Below, piece by piece: positions 33,701 through 44,914 of a DNA stretch of 64,000 bases (position 1 is the stretch's first letter; every line of letters begins with the position of its first letter). The position numbers were made by a program, and so were the translations under genes. The notes beneath the pieces were generated by a model. The model saw nothing but the letters and a program-made list of their open reading frames with translations, ran no database searches and was not told the DNA's origin. Where the stretch lies: contig SAXG01000009.1 in the NCBI GenBank assembly GCA_012932865.1, forward strand, positions 915,163 to 979,162, given 5' to 3'. This DNA comes from Amylostereum areolatum. Taxonomy: Eukaryota; Basidiomycota; Agaricomycetes; Russulales; Stereaceae.

Positions 33701-36700
33701 TCACGCGAGCCATACCTAGTTTTTGCACGAGGAGTATCAGAGGGAAGATTCAAGAACGAGGATGTATTCAAAGGTTTCTTGAAAGCCCTAGTCGACCGAG
33801 ACGAGATGGCTCGTCGTGGTGTGGATTCGCGTGCAATGCGTTATGCTCCCACCGTGACAGAATTCGCACATGTTCTCAATATCCACAGCCCGAAAGCATA
33901 TCAGGCAATGCGACAGGTCCTGCCACTTCCGCACGCGCGCACGCTGCAGTAAGTAGAATTACAGTACTGGCAAGCTTCTTTCCGAGTTGTGCTAACTTGT
34001 TACCCAGAATTCAAAGGTCACGCGAGCCACGTTTTCCTATTGGAATACAGGAGCGTACATTCGACCGTGTTCGACAGATTCTCGACAAGCTCAAGTACAA
34101 CGGCCCCGTTGCGTTGGCATGCGATGATACCAAACTTGAGCCATCGCTAGACCCGTACTGGGATGCCGACCTTGGGCAGTATGTTTTGCTCGGTGGAACC
34201 GATTGCCCACCCATGATACTCCCTGAACCTGACGAGCTCGCACATGCAATCAACCAAGGGAAAATCGAAAAGGCTACCCAGGTGTGCTGTCCTGTACCAT
34301 CACCAATAACCAATATCTGATCCATGCTCTGGTGCTCAGCTCCGTGTTTGGACACTGCAAACTTTTGCCCCAAATGTTCCTACCATACTCGTATGTGCGA
34401 TGCCGATATCTGCCAAAGCCAAGGCCGAGGACCTCTGGAAGCACCTCGAGACTGTTTTGGTTGGGCTCCATAAGCTTGACATCGAGGTTGTCGTATACTC
34501 AGCAGATGGCTCGTCGAAGGAGCGATCAATCGAGCGTATCTTGCATGGAAAAGCGGCCAGGTATCGAGACTATGTCATTCCCCATCCCGTTGACCCTGCG
34601 CGTAACCGCCACTACCGAGTCGGGTTCTTCAAGGTCAACGGATCTGACCGGGAAATCCCCGTCATCTTTGCTCAAGATCCAGATCATGGTCGAAAAACAT
34701 ACAGGAATAATCTGTTTTCGGGTGCTCGTGTCTTGACATTGGGGCATTACATCGCAGCCTACAGCCACATACGCGCTCTCGCATTTGAAGTTCAAGATGG
34801 CCAACCCGGTCCCATTTATCATCGCGACATTGAGAAGCTAGATCGCCAGGATGACAACGCCGCAATCCGAGTTTTCAGTGCCAACACCTTGCGCTGGTTA
34901 GTCAAGCATCATCACGAGCAACGTGGCACAATTGTCTTCTGCTATGTTTATGGCGAGCTTCCCGACGCTTACAGCAATCGTTTCATATGTCTATCGGATC
35001 GCATCCACATTGCCCTACGTACCCTCTATTTTACAGAGATGTGGGAGGATTTCCTCGCGCGTGGAGGCTACCCCAAATCCAAGCACTGTCTATCCCCAGA
35101 GGCCCTCGACATCACCCAATTTCTTGCCGACGCACTCATCCAATCTGTTATAATCTTCCGCGACGAACTTGGCGGGAAGTACCCGCTCCTGCCATGGAAG
35201 ATTGGTACTCCAGGCTGTGAGCATGTCTTCGGCGTGTCTCGTCAGATTGTCGAGGACTTCAATGCGCTCGACTTCCAATACATGGCACCTAAACTGCAAA
35301 TTCGACTTCGGGAGAAATTCCTCTTCAACAACGTCTCCGATGGCAAGGCTCGCGCGCAAGGTTACAACCACACGTACCAAGATGACCAAAACATGGACCT
35401 CGCTGCACTGTCCGCTTTCCCGTCCGATGAAGAGATCAAGACAATTGCCCATGCCGCATATGGAGAAGCTGCTGGCTTGTGGGAACTTCTCGGTGTCGAC
35501 GTCAATCGTGACTGGGAGGTTTCCCGGATGCGGTTACCTTCAGTATATTCTATGCTGGCTAAAAATGCATCGTCTTCTAGTGCGGACCATAGCGATGATG
35601 ACGATGACAACGTACTAGGGGAAGATGAACATGAAGACAAGTCGGAGGACGAAGACGACACAAGTGCTTGCGAGTTGCGTCGTACAATGGAATTCTGGGA
35701 AGACGAGACCACCACTGTCTCTGAAGATAACGAATTGAATGCACTTGCAATGGCCGCCGCCTCGCTTTCCATCGAACGAGGCATCATGATGTATGTATTC
35801 TCTATCACCGTCTGTTTAGGTGGTGAATTGAAAGTTCCTAACTCAAATTCTCAGCAGCGAGATGCTTGACGAGACAAGTGCCGACGCAGATCGGATGTGG
35901 GAAGAGGATGCTCAACAACTCGGTAATTATCTTGCGAATGCACTTCCGGATACGAGGGATCCACGAGAGCGCACTACGCTTGCACTGTCAGACTGCTCGG
36001 ACTTGGATATGGACACTCTCACAGAACTTCGCGAGAAACACCAGACGCGCCAGGCCGAAACAGGGACTCGTCAGTCATCCACCGAGCAAACACGACCTGC
36101 GGAGGCAGTGATTCGGGCGCAACTCGTCAAAACATATCGAAATATTCTCCATAAACCTGGAGAGAAGGCTGATGGATCAGGCCAGGATCGTTTGGCACGT
36201 TGGACAAACACTGGGGGGAAGAAGACGGGGAATTCGGCGAATGCTGCACTGGCTGCGGACAATCGAGCTGGCTCGGTAAGTGCAAATTTTGTATCTTGTC
36301 GTGAGCGTCGATTCGACCTACGATTCTAGGAACAAACCAAACGAACGAAGGCGATTCGCAAGTTCAAGCTTCCGGCTCTCCTTGAGACTGCCCTCGTGTC
36401 CAAGGAACACCCCGTCAAAGCCGCTGCCGGCCACGACTTCGCATTTGTGTTCCACGAGGGCCGCATACAGCTAGCGCGAGGTGAGTACAACGTCCTCCGC
36501 ACCGATACTTCGAAGAGCTAAATAGCCCGTGTTACAGTGCTTGAACTTTATGTCAAATCAGGCGGAAACTACGGCGCTCATGGTTGGGTGCCCGAATGCA
36601 CGCAGATCATGGCTCTCTCTCATATCGCTGTCCAGCTTTTCGAACCCGGGAAGGCTGGCCATGGCCATGTCCCTCGTATGTTCCGTGTCATCCCAAAGCC

Positions 36701-36920
36701 AACCGAATCACGTCTGCTCAAAGTCCCGCGCTTCGCACTACTTCCACCATCGGCCTTCTTGGTATCTGTTTCTTCTGTTGAACAGAGTAGTCGCGAGTAT
36801 ATTATTTCAAGCCAGGATGTTCAAATCCTTTCGCAAATATGGAGCAAAGAGGCCGACATTCAGCGGGCAATAGGAGCAATGCACAGCCGTTCTCGAGCAC
36901 CTGCCGGTGGCGACTCGTAA
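30715..36920 (+). CDS. Transposon protein: C48 (Ulp1-like) protease fused to candidate DDE transposase
   Basis: Nine exons: 30715-31657, 31714-31991, 32051-33643, 33698-33948, 34008-34281, 34340-35790, 35855-36275, 36330-36480, 36538-36920; 5745 bases, 1914 residues, in phase at every junction. Residues about 200-375 are a C48 cysteine protease with all four active-site positions: His299 (QQHFAILRID), Asp316 (YGDSL), Gln358 and Cys364 (QDDWVSCG). A disordered linker (410-620) follows, then paired-cysteine segments (C722/C724; C877/C880). The transposase-like half has Asp1061 (LACDDTKLEPSL), Asp1226 (AQDPDHGRKTYRNN, recalling the D-x-x-H-x-x-K-x-x-RN of P-element enzymes) and Glu1407 (PGCEHVFG), a plausible DDE triad. 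The protease may remove SUMO- or ubiquitin-like tags; that is inference. Not domesticated, as it sits between intact element ends. Confidence 0.85.
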
Positions 36921-37026
36921 ATATGGTACACTTCCCCCCATACTTTACCCTAGTTACATCCATAACATTTTAGAGTACCCAGTCGCATTATGAACCTACA
37001 ATACATACACGGTTCGCTATCTATGA

Positions 37027-37100
37027 GGTCTGAGGACAGGTCCGGGGTTAGACCAACCTTTGGTGGAGGTCCGAGGACGCGACCCGGGGTCGAACGACCC
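37027..37100 (+). repeat. Right subterminal repeat block
   Basis: Direct, diverged copies of GGTCYGAGGA (37027 and 37068), TCCGGGGTTAGACC and GACCCGGGGTCGAACG matching the left block. Between here and the gene's stop at 36920 there is no other coding signal. Confidence 0.7.
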
Positions 37101-37142
37101 TTTCGAGCTGCTGCGGAACCCGGGGGAAAGCCCCCCTAGCGG

Positions 37143-37176
37143 ATCGGACCTCTGGCGGGCGTTTCAGGGGTCCTCC
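37143..37176 (-). repeat. Right terminal inverted repeat
   Basis: 34 bases, starts ATCGGACC and ends GGGGTCCTCC, exact reverse complement of 30325-30358. Confidence 0.95.
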
Positions 37177-37697
37177 CCCATTCCGCCTGGTATGTACAAC
37201 TTAAAATCCGTTTCTAGTCGCCTCCATCTCATTTGCTTGATCTTAAGTATTCAACAGCTGTCCGTTCACTCACTGCCACGGAATAGGCAATGCCTCTCAG
37301 CCTTCATGGAGTGATCCGCCCCCAGGCTATGTACTTCGTCTTCTCCAATCCTGTCCTCCGGTTTCTCGGAAAACCCGAACGCTAATCTACGGGAAAATTT
37401 GCAGATAAAGTGCCTCTGAGAATTAGCACACATGTCGTCGTAGACTACCACCTATATACGAGCGGTCGGAACAGAGGCGGAATATAGCTCACGAGACGTT
37501 TGTACGAACGTTGCAGTCTCGGGTAGACGGTACGTACCATATAGATTGATCTGATCCCTCGGAATGCTGTTCCGTTCCGTGTTCCCGGCGCAAGGCGGGG
37601 CAGGAAAATGCATCGAAATATAAATTGTCACTGATTATCGCTATAAAGGCTGTTCGTGTCTTTTTGCTCGTCCAGCCGGTTATTCTCCAGCACAGAG
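37177..37697. other. Intergenic, promoter of oxygenase gene
   Basis: No coding signal. AT-richer than average. It connects the transposon end to the 2OG oxygenase start. Confidence 0.45.
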
Positions 37698-39303
37698 ATG
37701 TCAGTATTGACCCACCCGCCCATTGGCCGATGGGTAGCCCCCCCAGTCACACAAGAGAACGGTTGGTATGACTTTTCGTTTCCTCAGCGTCCCTTCTGAC
37801 ACGTTATTTCTTAGTTGAATGGGCCGAGCTCGCAATAATCGATCTCGCGAAGGCAAACATGCCAGAAGGTCGCCGTGAACAAGTAGTCGCCGCCCGAGAT
37901 GCGATGCATAAACAAGGATTTTTCTATGTCGTCAACCATGGCCTTAGCCAGGCTACGGTGCGTGGTGCCTTGTTTCACCGTTGATTTTGTCTGGATTAAC
38001 CTCCTGCAGAATGATCGCATGCTGGACATAGGATCTATCGCCTTTGATGAGGTTGGCGACGAAGAAAAACGCCAATATGAAGCCAAGATCAAGGAAACGG
38101 GGACCTATCTGGGTTATAAACTCCCCCAGTACTGGGTTTGTAGGCATGTCCTTCTCTAATTCGTAGACTGACGGTTCTTTCTTTGGCAGCATATCTCTAA
38201 CGGCGTCCGTGACAGGATTACCCACTACAATCGTAAGGCGTATTCCGCCCATCTTCGGATACGCCACCTACCTTCTAACTGTCCACGCAGTACCCCGCGA
38301 CGTCTCCAAGAGGCAGCATCCGCAGGCACTGCGGCCATATCTACCAGAGATTCAAGACATGATCAAATTTACTCATTGCACTGTATTAAACGAGGTCCAG
38401 AAGTGAGTTCGTCTACACTCTTTAGAAACCCCCATGACTCTTCAACTCTTCGCAGGCTGCTTTCTCTTGGCCTCGAGCTTCCAGAGGACACGCTCTCTGA
38501 TTTGCATTGTTTCGACGAGACGAACCATTCCTTTTGTAAGTGTATAAACTTCCTATGCGGACACACCCGCTTACGACAACTCATGCTCACACACAGGGAG
38601 GTTCATGCTATAGTAAGCGAGCCGTACGCCGCGCCCGGGCCCCTCAGCTGAGCCCGCTGACCTTCGTCGTTTTTCTACAGCAATCCGCGATCCGAAGAAG
38701 AAGAAGAGAAGACAGAAGGTGTCTGGATGAAAGGCCACGCTGGTTGGTCATTTGCCGACTCCTATGACTTTGATTTATTCACACGAGCGATGAGCAGACC
38801 ACATGAGTTTTACCGCACTGTGGAGCCAGCCAATTACTGCACTGCAAATCAAAGACTATGACGGACAATGGCGCTATGTCCGACACATTGACAATGCCGT
38901 CGTAAGTTTATACTTCTTGAACTAGCGACGTGTGCGGTGGCTTACCGCCTTACGCGTCACCTAGATCATCAACTGTGGCGACTTCACTGAATATATGACT
39001 GGTGGGTACTACAAGTCGGCCATCCACCGGGTCGTCAAGCCTCCCTCGGATCAAGAAGGCTTTCGTAGGTTGAACCTCATATATTTCGGCTACACGGCCG
39101 ACGAAGTCCTCCTCAAGCCCCTTCTCGAGAGCCCCGTCATCCAACGCGCTGGAATCACGAAATTTATCGAAGGTGAGCCGATTACAATGGAGAAATGGCG
39201 CAAGACGCGTACAGCGGTGTACGGCGTGTCGGAGCTGAAGAAGGCCGAGGACGGAAGCGAGTACGAGATTGTGAATGGTGTTAAAGTGACTCACCATAAA
39301 TGA
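37698..39303 (+). CDS. 2-oxoglutarate/Fe(II)-dependent dioxygenase (isopenicillin N synthase-like), with apparent one-base deletion
   Basis: Exons: 37698-37761, 37815-37957, 38010-38135, 38190-38232, 38291-38402, 38456-38535, 38597-38612, 38681-38742, 38799-38901, 38965-39303; about 362 residues. The N-terminal DIOX_N part contains RDAMHKQGFFYVVNHGLSQ and YLGYKLPQYW; the C-terminal jelly roll has GHADHMSFTALW with the iron-binding His-x-Asp, TGGYYKSAIHRVVKPP with the distal His, and RRLNLIYF with the 2-oxoglutarate Arg. This family hydroxylates or desaturates small molecules, often secondary metabolites; the substrate is unknown. Exon 7 is 16 bases. The sum is one base short: a C is missing at 38880/38881 between QWRYV and RHIDNAV. 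It is convergent with the esterase, a possible but unproven functional pair. Confidence 0.87.
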
Positions 39304-39615
39304 CTCGTGCTTTGGATTCGCCGAGTTCGAACCTTTCCCCAGAAGCATTCCTGTATTATAGTATCGTATGCGTTCGCAACATGCCGCGCACGATTTGAGG
39401 GTTTCGGCACAAATATTGGATGGCCTGAAATTGTGTCATTCTACATCCGACCTGACGTGGTTTGCTATGCTGAACTTTTCCCCCATTTGCATAACATCAG
39501 GTGTCCCACCGGGTTGTTATGCGTAACTTTAGTCTTCAGACAATTGATAAGAGACCAAGTGCAAGTGCATGGGTACAAGGAACGAGAATGTGTTCAACGA
39601 TGCCGATAGTCCTTC
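39304..39615. other. Intergenic between convergent genes
   Basis: 312 bases holding the 3' ends of the oxygenase (plus) and esterase (minus). Nothing else recognised. Confidence 0.5.
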
Positions 39616-41989
39616 CTACTTCTCCCACTCGTCAAGTACTTCCACCGAATTCAAGAAGTCTGTCATCTCCTCACGAAAGTCTGTATGGAAGTTCGAGTGA
39701 TGTCAATGCAGGGTCGCTGGCGAAAGACAGGAAGCTCACTGTCGACAATTGGGGTAATGTTGTCTCTTTTCAGCTGTAGGATCAAGTTGGTTTCGGGAGT
39801 GAACTGTGGCCAAGCCGCTGGGTGTTTGTTGTTAAGGTTGAAGATCAAACTACGAGGTAAGTGGACATACGCCCGGGATTCAAATCGCTGATAAAATTGA
39901 GGTAAAAGTCGAGGTAGGTATTGGCGAATTCAAGTTCAACATCGGATGCGGGGATTGGACCACCGAAGAGAAGCGGCAGCTCTGACGCATGTGCCACTGA
40001 AGAAGTCGGGGTCAGTGGGGCCCCGGTCAACACGGCCGCCATAGGCATGGCTCACCACCGAAAGTGACATTGTTCCCAGGAATAAATTCCCGAAAATGGT
40101 AGGCAAACACGGGCTGCAAGGGAGCCGCGCTATCTACGAAGCGTCTCCGCGCCGCCAAGAACATGTTATCGCCGTACCAGGCCGACGCTCGGTCAAACAA
40201 AGAATCGCCAGTGCTGAATGGGAGCGTCGGCGTGTTGGCAGGATAAAGTGAGTGGATACGAGACAGGACATCCGAAGTGACCTTGGTCTGGTCAATGACC
40301 GATTCTAGGATGAACTTGTCGAATAAACTATCTTGTGCGGCACCAGTCGAATTGAGGCCGAGGATGGTATCGGTGAACGTAGCTCCCTCGTTCAACTGGA
40401 CAACATAAAAGACGTCATAAGTAGAACACCGCTAGAATCAAACGCGGATCTCTCACGTTCGTGCCAGCGATCATGGGGATGTGCAAGAAGTCGCCGGCGG
40501 CCACTTTGCTAGAAGCGCGTACCGGAGAAAAACTTCCCGGTGCGATTGTGGGCTCCCAGAATTGGTTATTCAACGTATCTGATATCTGCGTGTTGCTGAA
40601 GTTGACGAGAAGCTGTGTGCGCAATCGTTAGCCCATACAGACACAGGCATGCCAGCTGTTCGCGTACGTCGAAGGGTGCCTGCTGAAGGCAGGCGAATGC
40701 CGCTGGCCCAGCAGGGCAGTCAACCGCCTTGAGCGTGATATCGAACGGCTTTCCCGGTAGGTCGAACGTGCTGGGTGCCGGGGAGTTCTTGCTGGTTGCT
40801 AATGCATAAACGAAGAGAAGGGTATAAAGAGTCCATACTCACAACGGGCCGGTCATCGAGTCCATTATGGCACCACGGAAGAGGCTACGGTTGGACGGAA
40901 ATATTATTTGTGCCTCGACGCTGCCAGCCCCAGCCGACTAAGAAACCATTAGCTCTCTTATTCAGAACGTAGGAGTGTCAATAACCAACCTGACCCCAGA
41001 TGGTAACCTTCGAAGGTCAGTTCAGCAATTGTCGACGGGGGAAGCAACAGATGTTCGCACTTTGTCGGGATCACCTCCAAACTCTGCGACATTTTCTTGG
41101 ATAAAAGTGAAGGCAGCGCGTTGGTCTTGAAGACCAGCATTTAAGTCTTCCACTGGAACATGCGTGCTGGCAAGCTATGAGATGTCAATAGTGAGACAAT
41201 AGTATGAGAGTTGCGAGACTCACGAATCCGAACGTGTTGAGACGATAGTTACTAGCACAAGAATGGCACGATAAGGAAAGCTTTAGAGAAAAAGAGAACG
41301 ACGCTGACATAGAAACAAACACAATGGGTTTTCCTATCTCAACGCTTCGATTGATGATACCTGACGGGAATTGAGAAGAGCTACGAATGTAGACGCGACG
41401 ACTCAAGTACTGACGAGTGGCATCAAACTCGGGATCAGAGGATGCTCTGCAAACAAACATCAGGGATGCGATTGTGGAAGATCGTGATACACATACCCTG
41501 TATTGTAGACCCCACCCTATGTCATCTGAATATCAATTTTTCTGTGAATCCCCTTACGGAACACTTACATGAATCCAAACTAAGACGGGGAGTTTAGAGT
41601 CGGATGTTGTGTTGATTGGGCGCCATACCTGACGATCGCACGTTTTAGTTAACGCGATATAGCATCTATAGGAAGCCCGTTACGTTCAAGAAGAGACAGT
41701 CTTCTCCGATGGGCGCACCAAGGCTTGTCCGCGGAGGTTGAGGACACGCACTACCAAATTGAAGAGCGTCCTGTATACCTGGGAAAGGGGTCGTGATCGC
41801 TACAGGAGCCTTGAAACGAAGGTTGCCAACTGGTGGCTGGGCGTAGGGCACCCCAAGGAAGCGATCTGTGCCATTGGGAGTAGTCAAGCCGCGGAACGTC
41901 CCCGTGGAGAGTATCACTTCTGGGTTAGCCGCGATGACCCTGGAGAGAGTTGCAGTGTAGAGAAGATGGAGTAAGGAAGAGTGGTACAT
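39616..41989 (-). CDS. Secreted type-B carboxylesterase/lipase
   Basis: Fifteen exons: 41989-41684, 41628-41569, 41516-41497, 41446-41415, 41360-41309, 41251-41224, 41174-41061, 41007-40990, 40937-40843, 40791-40668, 40612-40457, 40395-40056, 39996-39871, 39817-39740, 39680-39616; 537 residues, in phase. A signal peptide (MYHSSLLHLLYTATLSRVIA) precedes the alpha/beta hydrolase core: GTFRGLTTPNGTDRFLGVPYAQPP, EDCLFLN, LPVLVWIHGGVYNTG (oxyanion hole), NYRLNTFGF, GLQDQRAAFTFIQENVAEFGGDP, VTIWGQSAGAGS (nucleophile Ser), NEGATF (Glu) and VAHASELP (His). Such enzymes cleave carboxylic esters, including lipids and sterol or feruloyl esters, outside the cell. Two exons are only 20 and 18 bases long. 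The triad is complete, so it is probably active. Confidence 0.93.
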
Positions 41990-42896
41990 GGTGGAGGTTC
42001 AAGCGCTTGTCCAAATGGGCGGGGGCTGGCTGGTCTTACTTATCAGAAGTTGAGATTAGTTCACGGGACACATGAGAATGCCGGGAGAAATACATTGATC
42101 ATTTAGGTCATGAGTCTCTGTCCATGGGAGGAGAAGCAACTGGATCACGTATACATTCTTCGACTTGAGCCTCCTGAAGGAGAGGTTATGCTGAAGACTC
42201 CAGTATTGAATGTTGAACTCTGGGCGATCGGACGTGCGGTTAGTTGAATGATACAGAATTTCAGATGGAGTGCTGACCATTGGAAGGAATGGAGACGAGA
42301 TGTGGCCTGATATATTGCGTGCTGAGAAAGAAGGTGAACACGAGGCCGCCTGAGAACTAAACAGACTGTCGCTGTCAAGTCAGCCCTTGAGAGTCATATG
42401 ATGCCAGCCCAAGGAGATAGTGGCCGTCAATATATATAGTCATGAAGTGAGCCAGGGTTCCGAATGTCGACATTGCTTCCAAGAAGATAACATGATCTGG
42501 GCTATGGTGGGGGTTGGTTCTCCAAAAGTCCAGTTCGACAATTCCCAAGCCGGCGCGACGGGCGTCGGCAAAGATCACGTGTCGCCCCGGTATACTTATC
42601 GGAGGCGGAGCCAGGGCCGGGAGCAAAACCCAAGGCCCAACTAGGACCACTTACTTACTTGCCACATTTCCTTCTGTACATAGACGCAGTGCACCTGATC
42701 TATCACAGCTCTCGACACCGAGACGTCCAAGGGCCTGCATACATAATTGCCAAACCTTTCCTCCGACTGTGGCTGCGACACCGGAAGTCTGCCGCACTCG
42801 GGTCATCATGGTCGGCGCGAACTACATGGGGGGAAAGAGGTGCGCTCACTTCTTCCACTGCTGAACCGTTACTCATGGTATCGATGCGTTAGGAAC
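41990..42896. other. Intergenic, divergent promoter region
   Basis: Lies between the divergent esterase (minus) and unknown protein (plus) starts. Frames on both strands lack domains. No RNA gene seen. Confidence 0.4.
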
Positions 42897-44688
42897 ATGG
42901 CTAAGAGTCGCTCCAAAGATTGGACGGGTAAAGCACAGAAGAACCACTTTGGCACCCAGCGGATTGCTGTGCTCCAGAAAGGGCTCTCTGGCACATCTCA
43001 ACATCAGTCAGTCTTAAACACGACGTCTAGCGGACCATCGGCCATTAACTTGGGACACATGGCTCGGGACTCCGACCTTATGGGATCTCAGCAACCTTCA
43101 TCCACCGACTGCCCCATGGTTCTGCCTCACATGTCTCCTTCGCATACAACAGCTATGGACGCATCCCACGCAAATTCAGATCAAGAATCCATGAAGCATA
43201 TCTCGAAGTCCATCCTTGCGTTGGACGCACTGGGCGGTAAGTTTTCATTCTGACTGGCTTGCTGATGGTAGCAATAACAGTTGTGCCGTCAAGGTTCTTC
43301 TTTTCGTACCGTGATCAACGAAGTCCTACGGGTCTCGACATCGGTGGGCTTGAGGACTTTTCGGGGACGAAGAAATATCGCTGCAAATATGAGGCCGAAG
43401 CGAAGTGTGTGTTCTCAGGTTCGTATCCTGATATGTGCATTTCTGCATACGAAATACGAGCATCGTGTACCAGAAGCAAGGCAAGACCCCCGACTTTCCT
43501 CAAACTGCACGAACTCACGCAAGTGTATCACAAGAACATATTCCTATTATTCCAAAGGTGGTGAATGGTTCGTACACTCGACCCTTTCCCAGTATATGCA
43601 CTCTCACAAGTCATCTATTTCTCCAAGTATCAACCCTTCCACCATCCAGTGATACTCGATCCACTTCTACCTCATCACGTGTGGAACCCTACGACGATGA
43701 TTCTGGATATGCCGAAGATGGATCCAGCGGGCTCGGAAGCGACCGCTTAGCCTTGCACATATCTACATCGCTTAGCGAGCGGGCTTCACCGGGGGCATAC
43801 CTTCACCAGTCATCAGGCGAAGGTTTCCACGAAGACATCTTGGAATTCCCGTCGCCTATCCCCTTCGATATCCTGGAGTTTCCGATTTCGCCAGTACCAC
43901 ATCGTGAACATAACACACCACCCTGTACTACGAACGCATTGGACTACTCGTTCCCACCAGATCGCCTTTTTGCTCGCCGTCTTGCCTCCTCCAACAACCG
44001 TCACTCTCTACCCCCTCAGTCTCCCGTGGCTCAAGGTATCGGCGGGGATATGCCAGAGCCTGAAGACCCCTCAGTTGAGATCATTCTCCTCGAGGAAGTT
44101 CTACACGATCCAGACCCCTGGAACGCAGTAGGCGAGCTTATGAGTCTTCCGCCTATCGACATGGACACCGAATACCACGGGATCTCGCTCCACTCTCAAG
44201 ACTTCACTAGGAAAGGCGTTGGTTGGAATACTCCAACCCCATCTCTCGACCCGCCTCCAGTCCCTCTGACGACTCCTCCGTCGCTGCCGACACCTTCCGC
44301 ACATTCAATGCACACTGGGGAACAAGACGACGTGGACTATGACATGGATATTGATGAATTGCTAGGTTTTACTGACATCATAGACTCTCCGTACAGCCCG
44401 TCTCGAAGTCCAGCAACAGCAAGAACAGTTCAAAGTCTATACCTCTTGACGCCCATCCCCGAACTGCCCCCGACACACTCTCAGCCACGCACAGATGACA
44501 CTCTATCGAGGATTCATGGCAATGCTTCGACACCTACAGAACTCGTTTCACCGGCTGTCCACACCCCCTCTTCACGGCACCTCAACAATGCGAACATCCA
44601 TTCGCATAGGTTCGACCTGGACATAGACGCTCTCTTTGCTGAAGTCGCGCCAGACCTCACCAGTCGGCGAGCACACTACCGCGAATGA
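42897..44688 (+). CDS. Uncharacterised Pro/Ser-rich acidic protein
   Basis: Exons 42897-43236, 43294-43418, 43474-44688; 559 residues, every junction in phase. It begins MAKSRSKDWTGKAQKNHFG, and exon 2 contributes a basic stretch SSFRTVINEVLRVSTSVGLRTFRGRRN. The long last exon is disordered and acidic, with DDDSGYAEDGSSG, PSPIPFDILEFPISP, IILLEEVLHDPDPWNAV and DYDMDIDELLGFTDIIDSPY, the latter resembling an amphipathic acidic activation segment, and it ends RFDLDIDALFAEVAPDL. No domain is recognised. A transcriptional regulator is possible from composition alone; there is no direct evidence. It is convergent with VPS39, the stops being 227 bases apart. Confidence 0.65.
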
Positions 44689-44914
44689 TCCTTCTCAAGC
44701 TGAACCGCAACCCATCCCTGCACCTGACGCAGTATATCTTCGAGGCCCGTGTCTATTCTCAAATGATTCCGATGCGGAAGAGGCATGAGGCAGGTTGATG
44801 TGGTGATGTCTGAAGTCGTTCACGGGGACAAAAGGGATATTACGATATATTGGTGTCCTACTTGTACAGTAACGGTAGCTGGTGGAATACGATCAAGAGA
44901 TCGAACACTATGAA

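Larger units (their letters stand above)
30325..37176 (+). mobile_element. 6.85-kb DNA transposon with 34-bp terminal inverted repeats
   Basis: The ends at 30325-30358 and 37143-37176 are exact reverse complements over 34 bases, beginning GGAGGACCCCTG. Inside are subterminal direct repeats at both ends and one large spliced gene (30715-36920) encoding a C48-like protease fused to a candidate DDE transposase. Codon composition is visibly less GC-rich than that of the host genes. No target-site duplication is evident: the flanks are GATGCA on the left and CCCATT on the right. An intact reading frame plus perfect inverted repeats suggest a recent, possibly autonomous copy. Superfamily unresolved: the motifs recall P-element/THAP9-like enzymes, whereas a coupled Ulp1 protease is better known from KDZ and CACTA elements. 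Confidence 0.85.

Noticed and set aside
30325..37176. Assignment of the element to the KDZ (Kyakuja-Dileera-Zisupton) superfamily
   Set aside because: Only the accompanying Ulp1-type protease fits. The KDZ transposase signatures I remember are not visible, so I leave the superfamily open.
39320..39345. GTTCGAA-like sequence suggesting a tRNA B box
   Set aside because: No matching A box, acceptor stem or anticodon arm could be drawn; no tRNA gene was found in the window.
37698..41989. Oxygenase and esterase as a secondary-metabolite cluster
   Set aside because: Only two tailoring-type enzymes, convergent rather than co-directional, with no synthase, transporter or regulator between or next to them.
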